Notes under the pieces: generated by a model | What the model was told of the DNA's origin: nothing | Databases searched by the model: none | Seen by the model: only the letters and a program-made list of their open reading frames with translations | In this document: positions 1-5,240 of the stretch, piece by piece | Layout of the letters: each line of letters opens with the position of its first letter | How positions within the stretch are numbered: position 1 is the first letter of the stretch | Translations under genes and position numbers: made by a program | Source of the DNA: Bacillota bacterium | Lineage (GTDB): Bacteria; Bacillota_E; Sulfobacillia; Sulfobacillales; Sulfobacillaceae | DNA: 7,279 nucleotides | Assembly (NCBI GenBank): GCA_021802225.1 | Contig: JAKAAS010000076.1 | Coordinates: 1-7,279, forward strand | Direction: 5' to 3'

Positions 1-494
1 TATTCCCCCGGTCGGACGTCCAGAAGTGTATTGTCCACCAGATTCGGAATTCGCTGAAGTACGTCGCCCGGAAGGATTATGCCGCGGTCACGACCGATTT
101 GAAGCCCATCTATCAGGCGGATACCGAAGACGGGGCGAGACGAGCGATGGACGCCTTTGCGGAGACCTGGGGGAAGAAATATCCCATGGTGGTGCGATCG
201 TGGCGGGGGCATTGGACGGAACTCATGACCTTCTTCCAATATCCTCCGGCTTTGCGGAAAATCCTCTATACGACGAACCTCATTGAGGGCTTTCACCGCC
301 AATTGCGGAAGGTGACCAAGAGCAAGGCCCAGTTCCCGACCGATGACGCGCTCGTCAAAATGCTGTACCTGGCCACCCGAGAAGCGACGCGGAAATGGAC
401 CGCCCGGATTCAGAATTGGGGCGAGATCCTGGGTCAACTCGAAATCTATTTCGAAGACCGAGTGCGCCAGCCCTTACAAAATCTGGAGTCTTGA
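1..494 (+). CDS. IS256-family transposase, C-terminal part (5' end outside window)
   Basis: This is the C-terminal portion of a Mutator-like (IS256 family) DDE transposase, which would cut and rejoin the ends of its own element. The open frame runs from base 3 without a start, so the gene begins left of the window; an internal ATG at 99 is not the true start. Visible family signatures are a CIVHQIRNSLKY segment near the left edge, KKYP, then YTTNLIEGFHRQLRK, whose glutamate (codon 285-287) is probably the third catalytic acid. The end WTARIQNWGEILGQLEIYFEDR is characteristic. The first two catalytic aspartates lie off the window. The reading frame is undamaged where visible. The terminal inverted repeat follows within a few bases of the stop, so this is the right end of the element. 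Family assignment is firm; whether the full element is active cannot be seen. Confidence 0.93.
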   Translation, partial: FPRSDVQKCIVHQIRNSLKYVARKDYAAVTTDLKPIYQADTEDGARRAMDAFAETWGKKYPMVVRSWRGHWTELMTFFQYPPALRKILYTTNLIEGFHRQLRKVTKSKAQFPTDDALVKMLYLATREATRKWTARIQNWGEILGQLEIYFEDRVRQPLQNLES

Positions 495-501
495 AAAACT
501 G

Positions 502-526
502 TTTACACAAAATCCTTGACACTCCC
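502..526 (+). repeat. Right terminal inverted repeat of the IS256-family element
   Basis: Just after the transposase stop is a segment starting TTTACACAAAA and ending TTGACACTCCC. Read inward it begins GGGAGTGTCAAG, the type of terminus found on many IS256-family elements. The mate at the left end is outside the window, so the exact outer base and the target duplication (usually 8 bp in this family) cannot be confirmed. The repeat contains a TTGACA hexamer (516-521) facing outward; I see no good -10 at 16-18 bp from it. Confidence 0.7.
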
Positions 527-539
527 CCATTATGGCTTG

Positions 540-941
540 TTACGTACAAGCCACCCCGTTATAGGTGCAGGGCGTTACGCTGGTATAATCGCTTGGGAGG
601 GATCCCGCGATAGCGGCTTCGACCTGGGCTAGCCCCAATTTCCAAGAATCGAGCCCTGTAGCTCCACAGCCATTAATGGGTCCTTGCGCCGGAGTGTTAT
701 ACCAGGATTGGTAACTACAAAAGTCCACATAGCTACTACTTTCTCCCATCAAGTTATTTAACGCGGGACCGCCAACGGCAATTGTGGGTAACGAACTGGA
801 TACCCACCCATTGGCCACATCCAACTCGCCCGTCACATTCGCCGTCGGGACACCTTGGTTTTCCGCAATCCAAAGGGCGGCCACCAAATCTTGATTCGTA
901 GCCCCATAAAGATATAATCCAGTCGCTGGGGCACTCGCCAT
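540..941 (-). CDS. Conserved-looking alpha/beta protein B, 133 aa, paralogue of the upstream gene; function unknown
   Basis: I do not recognise a named family. The ATG at 941 has a strong binding site, AAGGAGG, eight bases upstream. The pattern suggests a small Rossmann-like alpha/beta fold: strand LYLYG (9-13), helix DLVAALWIAENQ (18-29), strand VTGEL (36-40), strand TIAVGGPALNNL (53-64), and a C-terminal helix with GLDSWKLGL leading to IAGSLP (111-116). The order resembles, only loosely, cell-wall-binding repeat 2 modules. It has four cysteines (75, 92, 125, 132) and no signal peptide or membrane segment. It shares YLYG, AALW.A.NQ..P...VTG, IAVG.PA.NNL and GSLP with the protein encoded 27 bases upstream, so the two arose by duplication. 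It is the last gene of the operon; the IS256 end lies 13 bases past the stop. The gene looks real; function is open. Confidence 0.8.
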   Translation of the reverse strand: MASAPATGLYLYGATNQDLVAALWIAENQGVPTANVTGELDVANGWVSSSLPTIAVGGPALNNLMGESSSYVDFCSYQSWYNTPAQGPINGCGATGLDSWKLGLAQVEAAIAGSLPSDYTSVTPCTYNGVACT

Positions 942-968
942 CGTAATCAGCCTCCTTATCCTACAGTT

Positions 969-1388
969 TTAGGGACAACTAAACGCGGCAATGGCACTGG
1001 GACAACTGGTCCCATCGGTTGCTAAATCCGTCTGACTCGGTAACGTGTACGGCAGAGACCCATGAATGGCGTAATAAGCCAAAGCATTTGCCAACAAGAA
1101 TGAATCGTACGCAGTCGGTCCCGCAGCATGTTCAAACTCGTTGTCGGGTAACCCGTTATTCGTCGGCCCGTTCGTGTAATAGCAGGGGGAACAACAATAA
1201 TACAAGTTATTTCCGGCGGGATTCCCTACCGCAATAACTAAGTTGGTGTCGTTGGAGTCTTCGACTAATGTCTGGACTGTACAATAATCGCCGGTGACGT
1301 GGGACACCGGAATGTTTTGGTTGAGGGCTGCCCATAATGCCGCCAGATTATCTTGTGGTGCGCCCCCATAGAGGTAAACGGTCGCCAT
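969..1388 (-). CDS. Conserved-looking alpha/beta protein A, 139 aa, cysteine-rich paralogue; function unknown
   Basis: The start is the ATG at 1388, with AGGAGGTG seven bases upstream. The open frame extends further, to 1493, but without resemblance to the paralogue and over the upstream gene. Residues 3-8 (TVYLYG), a helix from DNLAALWAALNQ (13-24), VTGD (31-34), LVIAVGNPAGNNL (50-62) and a late helix ending AIHGSLP (107-113) match the downstream protein, implying the same fold. Protein A carries six cysteines, including a tight CCSPC cluster (65-69), plus a Tyr/Asn-rich middle stretch (63-79). Even cysteine counts in both proteins would allow disulfides, yet neither has a signal peptide, so a metal site, a spore-coat-type assembly or a non-classical exit are all open. 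The first 41 bases overlap the end of the upstream gene, suggesting coupled translation. No annotated function can be given from sequence alone. Confidence 0.8.
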   Translation of the reverse strand: MATVYLYGGAPQDNLAALWAALNQNIPVSHVTGDYCTVQTLVEDSNDTNLVIAVGNPAGNNLYYCCSPCYYTNGPTNNGLPDNEFEHAAGPTAYDSFLLANALAYYAIHGSLPYTLPSQTDLATDGTSCPSAIAAFSCP

Positions 1389-1635
1389 ACCCTGACACCT
1401 CCTCGATTTTCTGTTCTGTTCGCGTGGATAGCGGCAACGATGTGGGACCATGTTGATGCCACGGTACCCCGTAGATCTCCCATAATTGCCCACTTAAGTG
1501 TTGTGCAACTTCCACATGCGTCTGAATTAACGCCATGACCCACTCCGGTAAACACGTTTCCTCCAGTGCCGAATACTCTTGCACGCAGCGCAACTCAATC
1601 TGTAATGCCCGGACCAGTTGAGCTCGTGAGGCCAA
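1348..1635 (-). CDS. Small helical protein, 95 aa, first gene of the operon; weak ferritin-like resemblance
   Basis: The start is a TTG at 1635 with AAAGGAG nine bases upstream, a spacing good enough to prefer it over internal codons. Two amphipathic helices are predicted by eye: residues 5-27 (ALQIELRCVQEYSALEE region) and 31-56 (VMALIQTHVEVAQHLSGQL region). The Glu/Tyr pattern of the first and the H40, E42, H46 pattern of the second recall one half of a ferritin-like four-helix bundle, as seen in rubrerythrin-like or coat-F-like proteins. That is resemblance, not proof. After residue 57 the chain is His/Pro-rich, then polar and probably disordered. The last 41 bases overlap the next gene in another frame. 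It is promoter-proximal, downstream of 11-bp-spaced repeats, so it is probably co-regulated with the paralogue pair. Alternatives are an unrelated two-helix adaptor or chaperone. Confidence 0.68.
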   Translation of the reverse strand: MASRAQLVRALQIELRCVQEYSALEETCLPEWVMALIQTHVEVAQHLSGQLWEIYGVPWHQHGPTSLPLSTRTEQKIEEVSGYGDRLPLWGRTTR

Positions 1636-1667
1636 TCGTATCGTCTCCTTTCTTGGAGGATGATTTG

Positions 1668-1673
1668 AGCATA
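1668..1673 (-). promoter_or_regulatory. Probable -10 element of the three-gene operon
   Basis: Read on the minus strand the hexamer is TATGCT, four of six matches to TATAAT. It lies 9 bp past the last 11-bp-spaced repeat and predicts transcription starting near 1661, giving a leader of about 25 nt before the TTG start. No good -35 hexamer exists, because its place is taken by the repeats. That is the usual layout where an activator replaces -35 recognition. Confidence 0.5.
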
Positions 1674-1682
1674 CGCCCCGAA

Positions 1683-1733
1683 CCCGACACTAACCCGACA
1701 ATAATCCGACAGTTTCCCGACAATTTTTCGAAG
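1683..1733 (-). promoter_or_regulatory. Tandem operator: four TGTCGGG heptamers plus one degenerate copy, 11-bp period
   Basis: On the minus strand the copies occupy 1733-1727 (degenerate, CTTCGAA), 1722-1716 (TGTCGGG), 1711-1705 (TGTCGGA), 1700-1694 (TGTCGGG) and 1689-1683 (TGTCGGG). The spacers between the four good copies are the 4-base words AAAC, TTAT and TTAG. The CGA/TCG core recurs at exactly 11 bases in all five. Direct repeats at 11-bp period next to a -10 are the known binding mode of PhoB/OmpR-type winged-helix activators and of SARP regulators. A lone winged-helix gene sits immediately upstream, so it is the natural candidate to bind here. The repeat pattern is directly visible; the binding partner is inferred. 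Confidence 0.8.
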
Positions 1734-1740
1734 CCGGAAA

Positions 1741-1763
1741 CGCAAACGGGGAGTGCGTTTGCG
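1741..1763. repeat. Perfect inverted repeat CGCAAACG / CGTTTGCG between regulator and operator
   Basis: Two 8-bp arms (1741-1748 and 1756-1763) flank a 7-base loop, GGGAGTG. On the minus strand the hairpin lies 68 bases past the regulator stop and is followed by TTTCC, only a weak T-tract. It could be a leaky terminator for the regulator transcript or a second protein-binding site next to the direct repeats. Confidence 0.5.
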
Positions 1764-1830
1764 AGCCATAGATCCGCAACATGGTGCGACCTTGCATCTG
1801 ATTTGGGCTTAGGATGTTTCCACAGTCCTC

Positions 1831-2160
1831 TTAGGCTGACGGGGCATGCTGAGCCGGGACACGAAGACAATATCCGGCGCCCCGGCGTGTCACGAGCCAC
1901 ATGGGATGGTGGGGATGGGATTCGATCGCTTGACGAATGCGGTGAATATGACGCACGAGGTCATCGGGCACCCGGGGTTCTCCCGGCCAGCCGACGGCAA
2001 GTAATTGTTCCTCCGCGATAACGGTGTTCGGATGGCGGGCGAGATAGGCCAAGATGATCCATGTACGGGCGGGCAAGGGGAGAAAATGGCGCCCTCGCCA
2101 CACGCCGTGTTGGTCAAAATCAATGCGAATGTGGGACGATATCACGAGAATTTCGGCCAT
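1831..2160 (-). CDS. Orphan OmpR/PhoB-type winged-helix DNA-binding regulator, 109 aa
   Basis: This is a stand-alone Trans_reg_C (winged-helix) domain, the DNA-binding half of response regulators, with no receiver domain. Following an N-terminal beta region (1-27), the LPLPARTWIILAYLARHP stretch (28-44) gives the first helix and AEEQLLAVGWP (49-59) the second. DDLVRHIHRIRQAIES (66-81) is the recognition helix, matching the usual V..HI..LR..L pattern, and WLVTRRGAGYCL (88-99) is the wing hairpin. I chose the ATG at 2160, which has GGAG nine bases upstream; a GTG at 2184 would add eight residues. It lies on the operon strand, about 200 bases upstream of the first operon gene, just before the 11-bp-spaced repeats. 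It probably activates the operon. Without a receiver or sensor domain, its signal, if any, must come from levels of the protein or a partner. Confidence 0.88.
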   Translation of the reverse strand: MAEILVISSHIRIDFDQHGVWRGRHFLPLPARTWIILAYLARHPNTVIAEEQLLAVGWPGEPRVPDDLVRHIHRIRQAIESHPHHPMWLVTRRGAGYCLRVPAQHAPSA

Positions 2161-2178
2161 AGTGTGGTTCTCCACACT
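2161..2178 (-). promoter_or_regulatory. Hairpin over the ribosome binding site of the winged-helix regulator
   Basis: The arms AGTGTGG (2161-2167) and CCACACT (2172-2178) pair perfectly around a 4-base loop and end directly against the ATG at 2160. In the minus-strand mRNA the loop is AGAA, so the GGAG binding site is split between stem and loop. Folding would limit translation. As DNA it is also a palindrome that a dimeric protein could bind, including the regulator itself. Confidence 0.55.
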
Positions 2179-2432
2179 CACCACAACCGCACCCTTGCCA
2201 ACATCGCTATCGAAGACGCCTCGATTGCCGTCATATCGAGCGAGGAAATTTGGTCATAACCGGCCTCCGCTTCGGCTGGGAATTCAGAATGATGGACCAG
2301 AACTGGGGCGTCATCCCTGATCATGAGCTACTCACGCCGCTCGCACGAACAACAAATTTGACGATGCGCTACCGAGAAAATATGCTCTGATATCCTTTGT
2401 AATGAGCCCATTGCCGTGGAAACAATCGCAAG

Positions 2433-2468
2433 CACAAAACACGCCGTGATAAAGCTGGCACGGCGTGT
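2433..2468 (-). terminator. Strong rho-independent-type terminator on the minus strand
   Basis: A perfect 10-bp GC-rich stem, ACACGCCGTG (2439-2448) with CACGGCGTGT (2459-2468), encloses a 10-base loop. On the minus strand the stem is followed by TTTTGTGCTT, a usable T-tract; on the plus strand none follows. It would stop transcripts coming from the right before they enter the regulator gene. No minus-strand gene is visible upstream of it within the next several hundred bases. Confidence 0.55.
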
Positions 2469-2598
2469 ATCACCATGGTCCATAACGACTGTGGGTACAA
2501 CGTTTGGACCCGTGAAACACCATGCTTTACAATACGGACATTCTACATCTGCCGTAAAATGCTAAATTTAGGTAGATGAATGTTAGGGGCCGTTTCAA

Positions 2599-2627
2599 TC
2601 CGGTGAGGGCACCAACGGCTCACCGGA
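2599..2627. repeat. Perfect 9-bp inverted repeat TCCGGTGAG / CTCACCGGA
   Basis: The arms are 2599-2607 and 2619-2627, with an 11-base loop. No T-run follows on either strand, so it is not a standard terminator. It may be a structured RNA element or an operator. It lies about 130 bases right of the terminator-like hairpin. Confidence 0.45.
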
Positions 2628-2822
2628 AATAATCATTGTAACTGGTGAACAACAGGCCCCCCGAAATGGGTTGGCACGCGGGCAGGAAGAGGTCGGCGCA
2701 CGCCTTTTCGGGGAATTTTGGTCCCATGGAATCACCAGGAGGGAGTTACGCGGTTTGTGACGCCCATCACCGTCTTGCGCTGTCTGCCATGATAACCTTC
2801 AACCCAGGGGAGGCGGCAGGTG

Positions 2823-3161
2823 ATGGTTGCGATGCAGTCAATGAACTGGTGTTGTGAAGGCTGGGAATTATGGTTTGCTATTCATGAGGGGGTCTATCAT
2901 CTCGACCACTATCCTCTGAGAATTTCACACTTGGCCCTGACTGGGGACCCCAGAATTCGAACAGCAATCGCTACAGTTGGAACTGGACTTCTCGAACAGC
3001 ATATGCGGCGCGGATCCGTAGCACCCCATTCAATGGTCTTGGATTGGTCGCGAGCCCACGATGTTTGTGATGGGTCATCGCCCGAAATGATCAAGGCTTG
3101 TCACATCATAGAGGCAGGAGGCTTGGCCGAAACTGGCGGCGGTGTGTCAAATCATTTTTGA
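2823..3161 (+). CDS. Unrecognised 112-aa protein upstream of the DUF2249 gene
   Basis: I do not recognise this protein. The ATG at 2823 has GGGGAGG nine bases upstream, a good site and the main support for the gene; a GTG lies directly before it. The N-terminus is rich in Trp, Cys and Met (MNWCCEGWELW), followed by YHLDHYPLRISHLAL and a central part with TAIATVGTGLLEQH. There is no signal peptide or clear membrane helix. The stop is 21 bases before the ATG of the DUF2249 gene, so the two could be one transcript. Codon choice is mixed and does not argue strongly either way. It may be a lineage-specific protein, the remains of a decayed gene, or a chance open frame with a good binding site. Confidence 0.4.
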   Translation: MVAMQSMNWCCEGWELWFAIHEGVYHLDHYPLRISHLALTGDPRIRTAIATVGTGLLEQHMRRGSVAPHSMVLDWSRAHDVCDGSSPEMIKACHIIEAGGLAETGGGVSNHF

Positions 3162-3182
3162 GGCAGGGGAGGAACATCTAAC

Positions 3183-3401
3183 ATGAAGGAATTGGATGTA
3201 CGACCGATTTTGAACGCTGGCGGAGAACCTTTTGACCAAATTATAGCGTTTGTTGCCGACTTGGCGCAGGGCGAAAGTTTTAGGCTCTGGGCCACCTTTA
3301 GACCGGATCCGTTGTTGACGGTTCTGGCGCACAAAGGGTATCAAGGCCAGGCTCATGAGAGGACCGATGGAAGTTGGGCAGTCGACTTTATCCCGATATA
3401 A
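3183..3401 (+). CDS. DUF2249-domain protein, 72 aa
   Basis: This is a small single-domain protein of the DUF2249 family, which has a TusA-like two-layer fold. The match covers the whole chain: ELDVRPI at 3-9, the helix region EPFDQIIAFVADL (15-27), the strand FRLWATFRPDPLLTVL (33-48), KGYQGQA (51-57) and the closing DGSWAVDF (62-69). The length is normal for a free-standing member. The ATG at 3183 has GGGGAGGA nine bases upstream. No cysteine is present, so a TusA-style sulfur transfer is not expected from this chain. Members are often found with heme, copper or nitrogen-oxide functions, but nothing in the neighbourhood supports a specific role here. A small hairpin, CCGAT/ATCGG (3393-3407), spans the stop and lacks a T-run. 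Confidence 0.85.
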   Translation: MKELDVRPILNAGGEPFDQIIAFVADLAQGESFRLWATFRPDPLLTVLAHKGYQGQAHERTDGSWAVDFIPI

Positions 3402-3628
3402 AATCGGTAGGGATAGAATGGCGGGATTGGTGCAGCTAAAAAGGGAAAGGAAGCATGCACTTCGGCGCAATTCGAGTGTCCTATTGTGGCGTGCGCTGAC
3501 ATTAGTGGCGAAGTGTCGACACGAGAGTCTAGGGGAACCGCTGATGGTATTTAGAGTCGGCAGTGACGTGACATACTCAGCGGTTGAGGCTCCCCACTCT
3601 TGGCGGCACAGCGGAAAGGAGAGGAAGC

Positions 3629-3811
3629 ATGGCGATGAAGGAAGGAGATCGGGTCACAGATCCTCGCCGACCGGACGCGAACCGCATGGGTTACGTGACT
3701 CACATTTTCCGGAACCCAGCCTGTCTTATGCGGACCGTGGTCGTCAAGTGGGATGACGGGACTGAAGACGAAGAGCTTGAGGAAATTGAGTTCGGCCCAC
3801 TCGAAGATTGA
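3629..3811 (+). CDS. Small SH3-like/KOW-like protein, 60 aa, function unknown
   Basis: The start is the ATG at 3629, preceded by GGAGAGG with a four-base spacer. The pattern KEGDRVTDP (4-12), GYVTHIFRN (21-29), TVVVKWDDGTEDEELEEIEF (36-55) is that of a short SH3-like beta barrel: a 'GD.V' strand, a 'G.V' turn, a 'V.V.WDDG' strand and an acidic tail. Proteins of this kind bind nucleic acid or partner proteins, but the acidic C-terminus makes direct DNA binding less likely. It stands alone, 227 bases after the DUF2249 gene, so it may have its own promoter; a weak TTTAGA (3550) and CATACT (3572) pair at 16 bp is the best I can see. No family name can be given. Confidence 0.68.
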   Translation: MAMKEGDRVTDPRRPDANRMGYVTHIFRNPACLMRTVVVKWDDGTEDEELEEIEFGPLED

Positions 3812-4270
3812 GAGGTGAATTACCGGAAACCGTGATAGGACCTCGTATTGTTTAAACCAGTGGCCAACTGCGGAGATCCCGCTGAGGCTTTGCATTCAGT
3901 CATCGACCGGTAGAGGTCAAGATCCGACCGTCCTGCCCGGCTCCCCGCACCTGTGCTGTGCTGGTGTCACGGGACGGTCTATCCAAAACGGGCCGGAAGT
4001 CACTCCGAGCTAGGGCGTCCGCGCAATCCGGCCAGACAGGTGGTTTGGCACGGAGACCGATGGCCGCATATTTATGCCGGTATCTAACCACTGTAGGCCG
4101 GGAAAAAACCGCTAACGGTGTCAAAAAGTGGCCCGCCAATGCGCGCTCTTCGATGAATTCGGCAGGCGTAAATCTGATGGGGCATGTGATGTGGGTCACC
4201 GCAAATTATTTAAGAAGGGGCTTTAATTAACGAGGTAAACAAATCAGTTGAGAGCGAAAGGAGAATCGCT
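3812..4270. other. Intergenic stretch of about 460 bases, no firm gene
   Basis: Open frames exist on both strands (plus 3958-4230 and minus 3900-4199) but neither has a good binding site. The minus frame contains SRPTVVRYRHKYAAIGL, which recalls the helix-turn-helix of transposases of the IS630/IS481 kind and may be a decayed remnant. The last 60 bases are AT-rich (TTTAATTAA near 4222) and probably hold the promoter of the methyltransferase gene. Confidence 0.4.
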
Positions 4271-5233
4271 ATGATTGCTATTGAGGACAGTGTTGGCCGC
4301 CGCATTATGGATGCGGGACATCAAAATGCGGGCCAGCGCGTGGATATGCCTGCAGGCCGGCATACTCTTTGGCTTGTCAGTGGTCGGGCGACTTGGCAAG
4401 AAGATTTTCAAGAACTTGCCGCATTAGCCCCAAGTGACACCCTCTATGAATTGACTGGGCCGGGAACGCTTGAGTTTATAGAATTTTCCTCCTATGTATG
4501 GATTGAACCCAGCGACCCCCTGGGCTTTGGGGAGCGTGCCGCATTATATCGGGGGCTGATGGAAACACGTAATAGGGGTGTTGGGCAGGCACTGGCTGCA
4601 GGACTCACACTCCGGCCGGAGCAAATTTGGGTGGATATTGGGACGGGAACGGGCGCCATGGTGCAAGCGCTTCAGGAACAGGCGCCGCGTGATGGCACTT
4701 TGTGGATTTTTGGAATCGACCAAGCGTCCGGAATGATTGACCAGGCATGGGCTCATTCAGCGGGATGCATACCCGCGTGGTTTGTCGGGCGGGACGTGTC
4801 AGCCATTACTTGGCCGAACGGCATGGTGGACGGGATTACCGCCCTGCTCTTGCTGCACTTAGTGAAAGATCTCGACCCACTGCTAGTCCGCATCTACGGA
4901 GCTCTCAAACCCGGCGGGGTGTTTGCTTATGCTGTGAGCTCTGAGGCGAATCCTTTTGTCCGCATGGTCATGCACCAATTGGCTGGTCCCGGCGATTTCT
5001 TTAAAAGAGGTCAGCAGCAAGTTTATGACAGTGTGCTGCGTGCTGGGTTTGAGATTCTAAGTTCGGATACCTACCAAGATGAAATCGTCGTAGACAGCCC
5101 TGAAGAGATGCGAGACCTGATGGGCAGCATCGGTGCCGCCGCCAGCCGCGGCTTGCGTAGGGATATTACTCCACCTACCGCCATTGTACGGCAATTCGAT
5201 TTGATTTGGGCACGAAAACCGTCCGCAGAGTAA
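4271..5233 (+). CDS. Class I SAM-dependent methyltransferase with cupin-like N-terminal region, 320 aa
   Basis: The ATG at 4271 follows AAAGGAG by seven bases. Residues 119-221 form a standard Rossmann-type methyltransferase core. Motif I is VDIGTGTGA (121-129), which binds S-adenosylmethionine, and the acidic residue ending strand 2 is D150 in FGIDQASGMI. Strand 4 is MVDGITALLLLHLVKDL (185-201), followed by the post-motif LKPGGVFAYA (212-221). The first 80 residues are extra: PAGRHTLWLVSGRATW, APSDTLYELTGPGTLEFIEF and further short strands read like one cupin-style beta barrel without obvious metal-binding histidines. The C-terminal part is helical. The substrate cannot be inferred; small-molecule or quinone-type methylation is as likely as any. 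The gene stands alone, with a recombinase pseudogene directly after it, so it may have been acquired horizontally. Confidence 0.85.
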   Translation: MIAIEDSVGRRIMDAGHQNAGQRVDMPAGRHTLWLVSGRATWQEDFQELAALAPSDTLYELTGPGTLEFIEFSSYVWIEPSDPLGFGERAALYRGLMETRNRGVGQALAAGLTLRPEQIWVDIGTGTGAMVQALQEQAPRDGTLWIFGIDQASGMIDQAWAHSAGCIPAWFVGRDVSAITWPNGMVDGITALLLLHLVKDLDPLLVRIYGALKPGGVFAYAVSSEANPFVRMVMHQLAGPGDFFKRGQQQVYDSVLRAGFEILSSDTYQDEIVVDSPEEMRDLMGSIGAAASRGLRRDITPPTAIVRQFDLIWARKPSAE

Positions 5234-5240
5234 GCATAAC

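Larger units (their letters stand above)
2185..2822. other. Long gap without a convincing gene; contains two strong hairpins
   Basis: Open frames here are short and lack binding sites or family resemblance, including one on the plus strand from 2645 to 2857. The stretch presumably holds the promoter of the minus-strand regulator on its left and that of the plus-strand genes on its right, though I cannot pick either with confidence. Two perfect hairpins (2439-2468 and 2599-2627) are the only clear structure. No tRNA, rRNA or repeat array is visible. Confidence 0.5.

Noticed and set aside
1389..1493. Longer N-terminus for the 139-aa protein, starting at 1493
   Set aside because: The added 35 residues have no counterpart in the paralogue, cover the upstream gene, and the ATG at 1388 has a strong binding site.
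1265..1769. Minus-strand frames of 96 and 80 codons overlapping the operon's first gene
   Set aside because: They conflict with the genes that have good binding sites and show no recognisable motifs.
1566..2021. Plus-strand open frame of 151 codons opposite the operator and regulator
   Set aside because: It runs antisense through the direct repeats and the winged-helix gene, has no binding site or family resemblance, and is explained as a shadow.
2591..2627. GTTTCAATCC followed by a hairpin, resembling part of a CRISPR repeat
   Set aside because: The motif occurs once; there is no second copy at spacer distance and no cas gene.
3393..3407. CCGAT/ATCGG hairpin at the DUF2249 stop as a terminator
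   Set aside because: The stem is only 5 bp, overlaps the stop codon and has no T-run.
3455..3499. 14-codon ORF (MHFGAIRVSY...) with AAAGG upstream, possible leader peptide
   Set aside because: No run of regulatory codons and no attenuator hairpin follows; spacing of the binding site is short.
3355..3756. Plus-strand open frame of 133 codons between the DUF2249 and SH3-like genes
   Set aside because: It overlaps both real genes in another frame, and its composition (Arg, Ser, His-rich) is typical of a chance frame.
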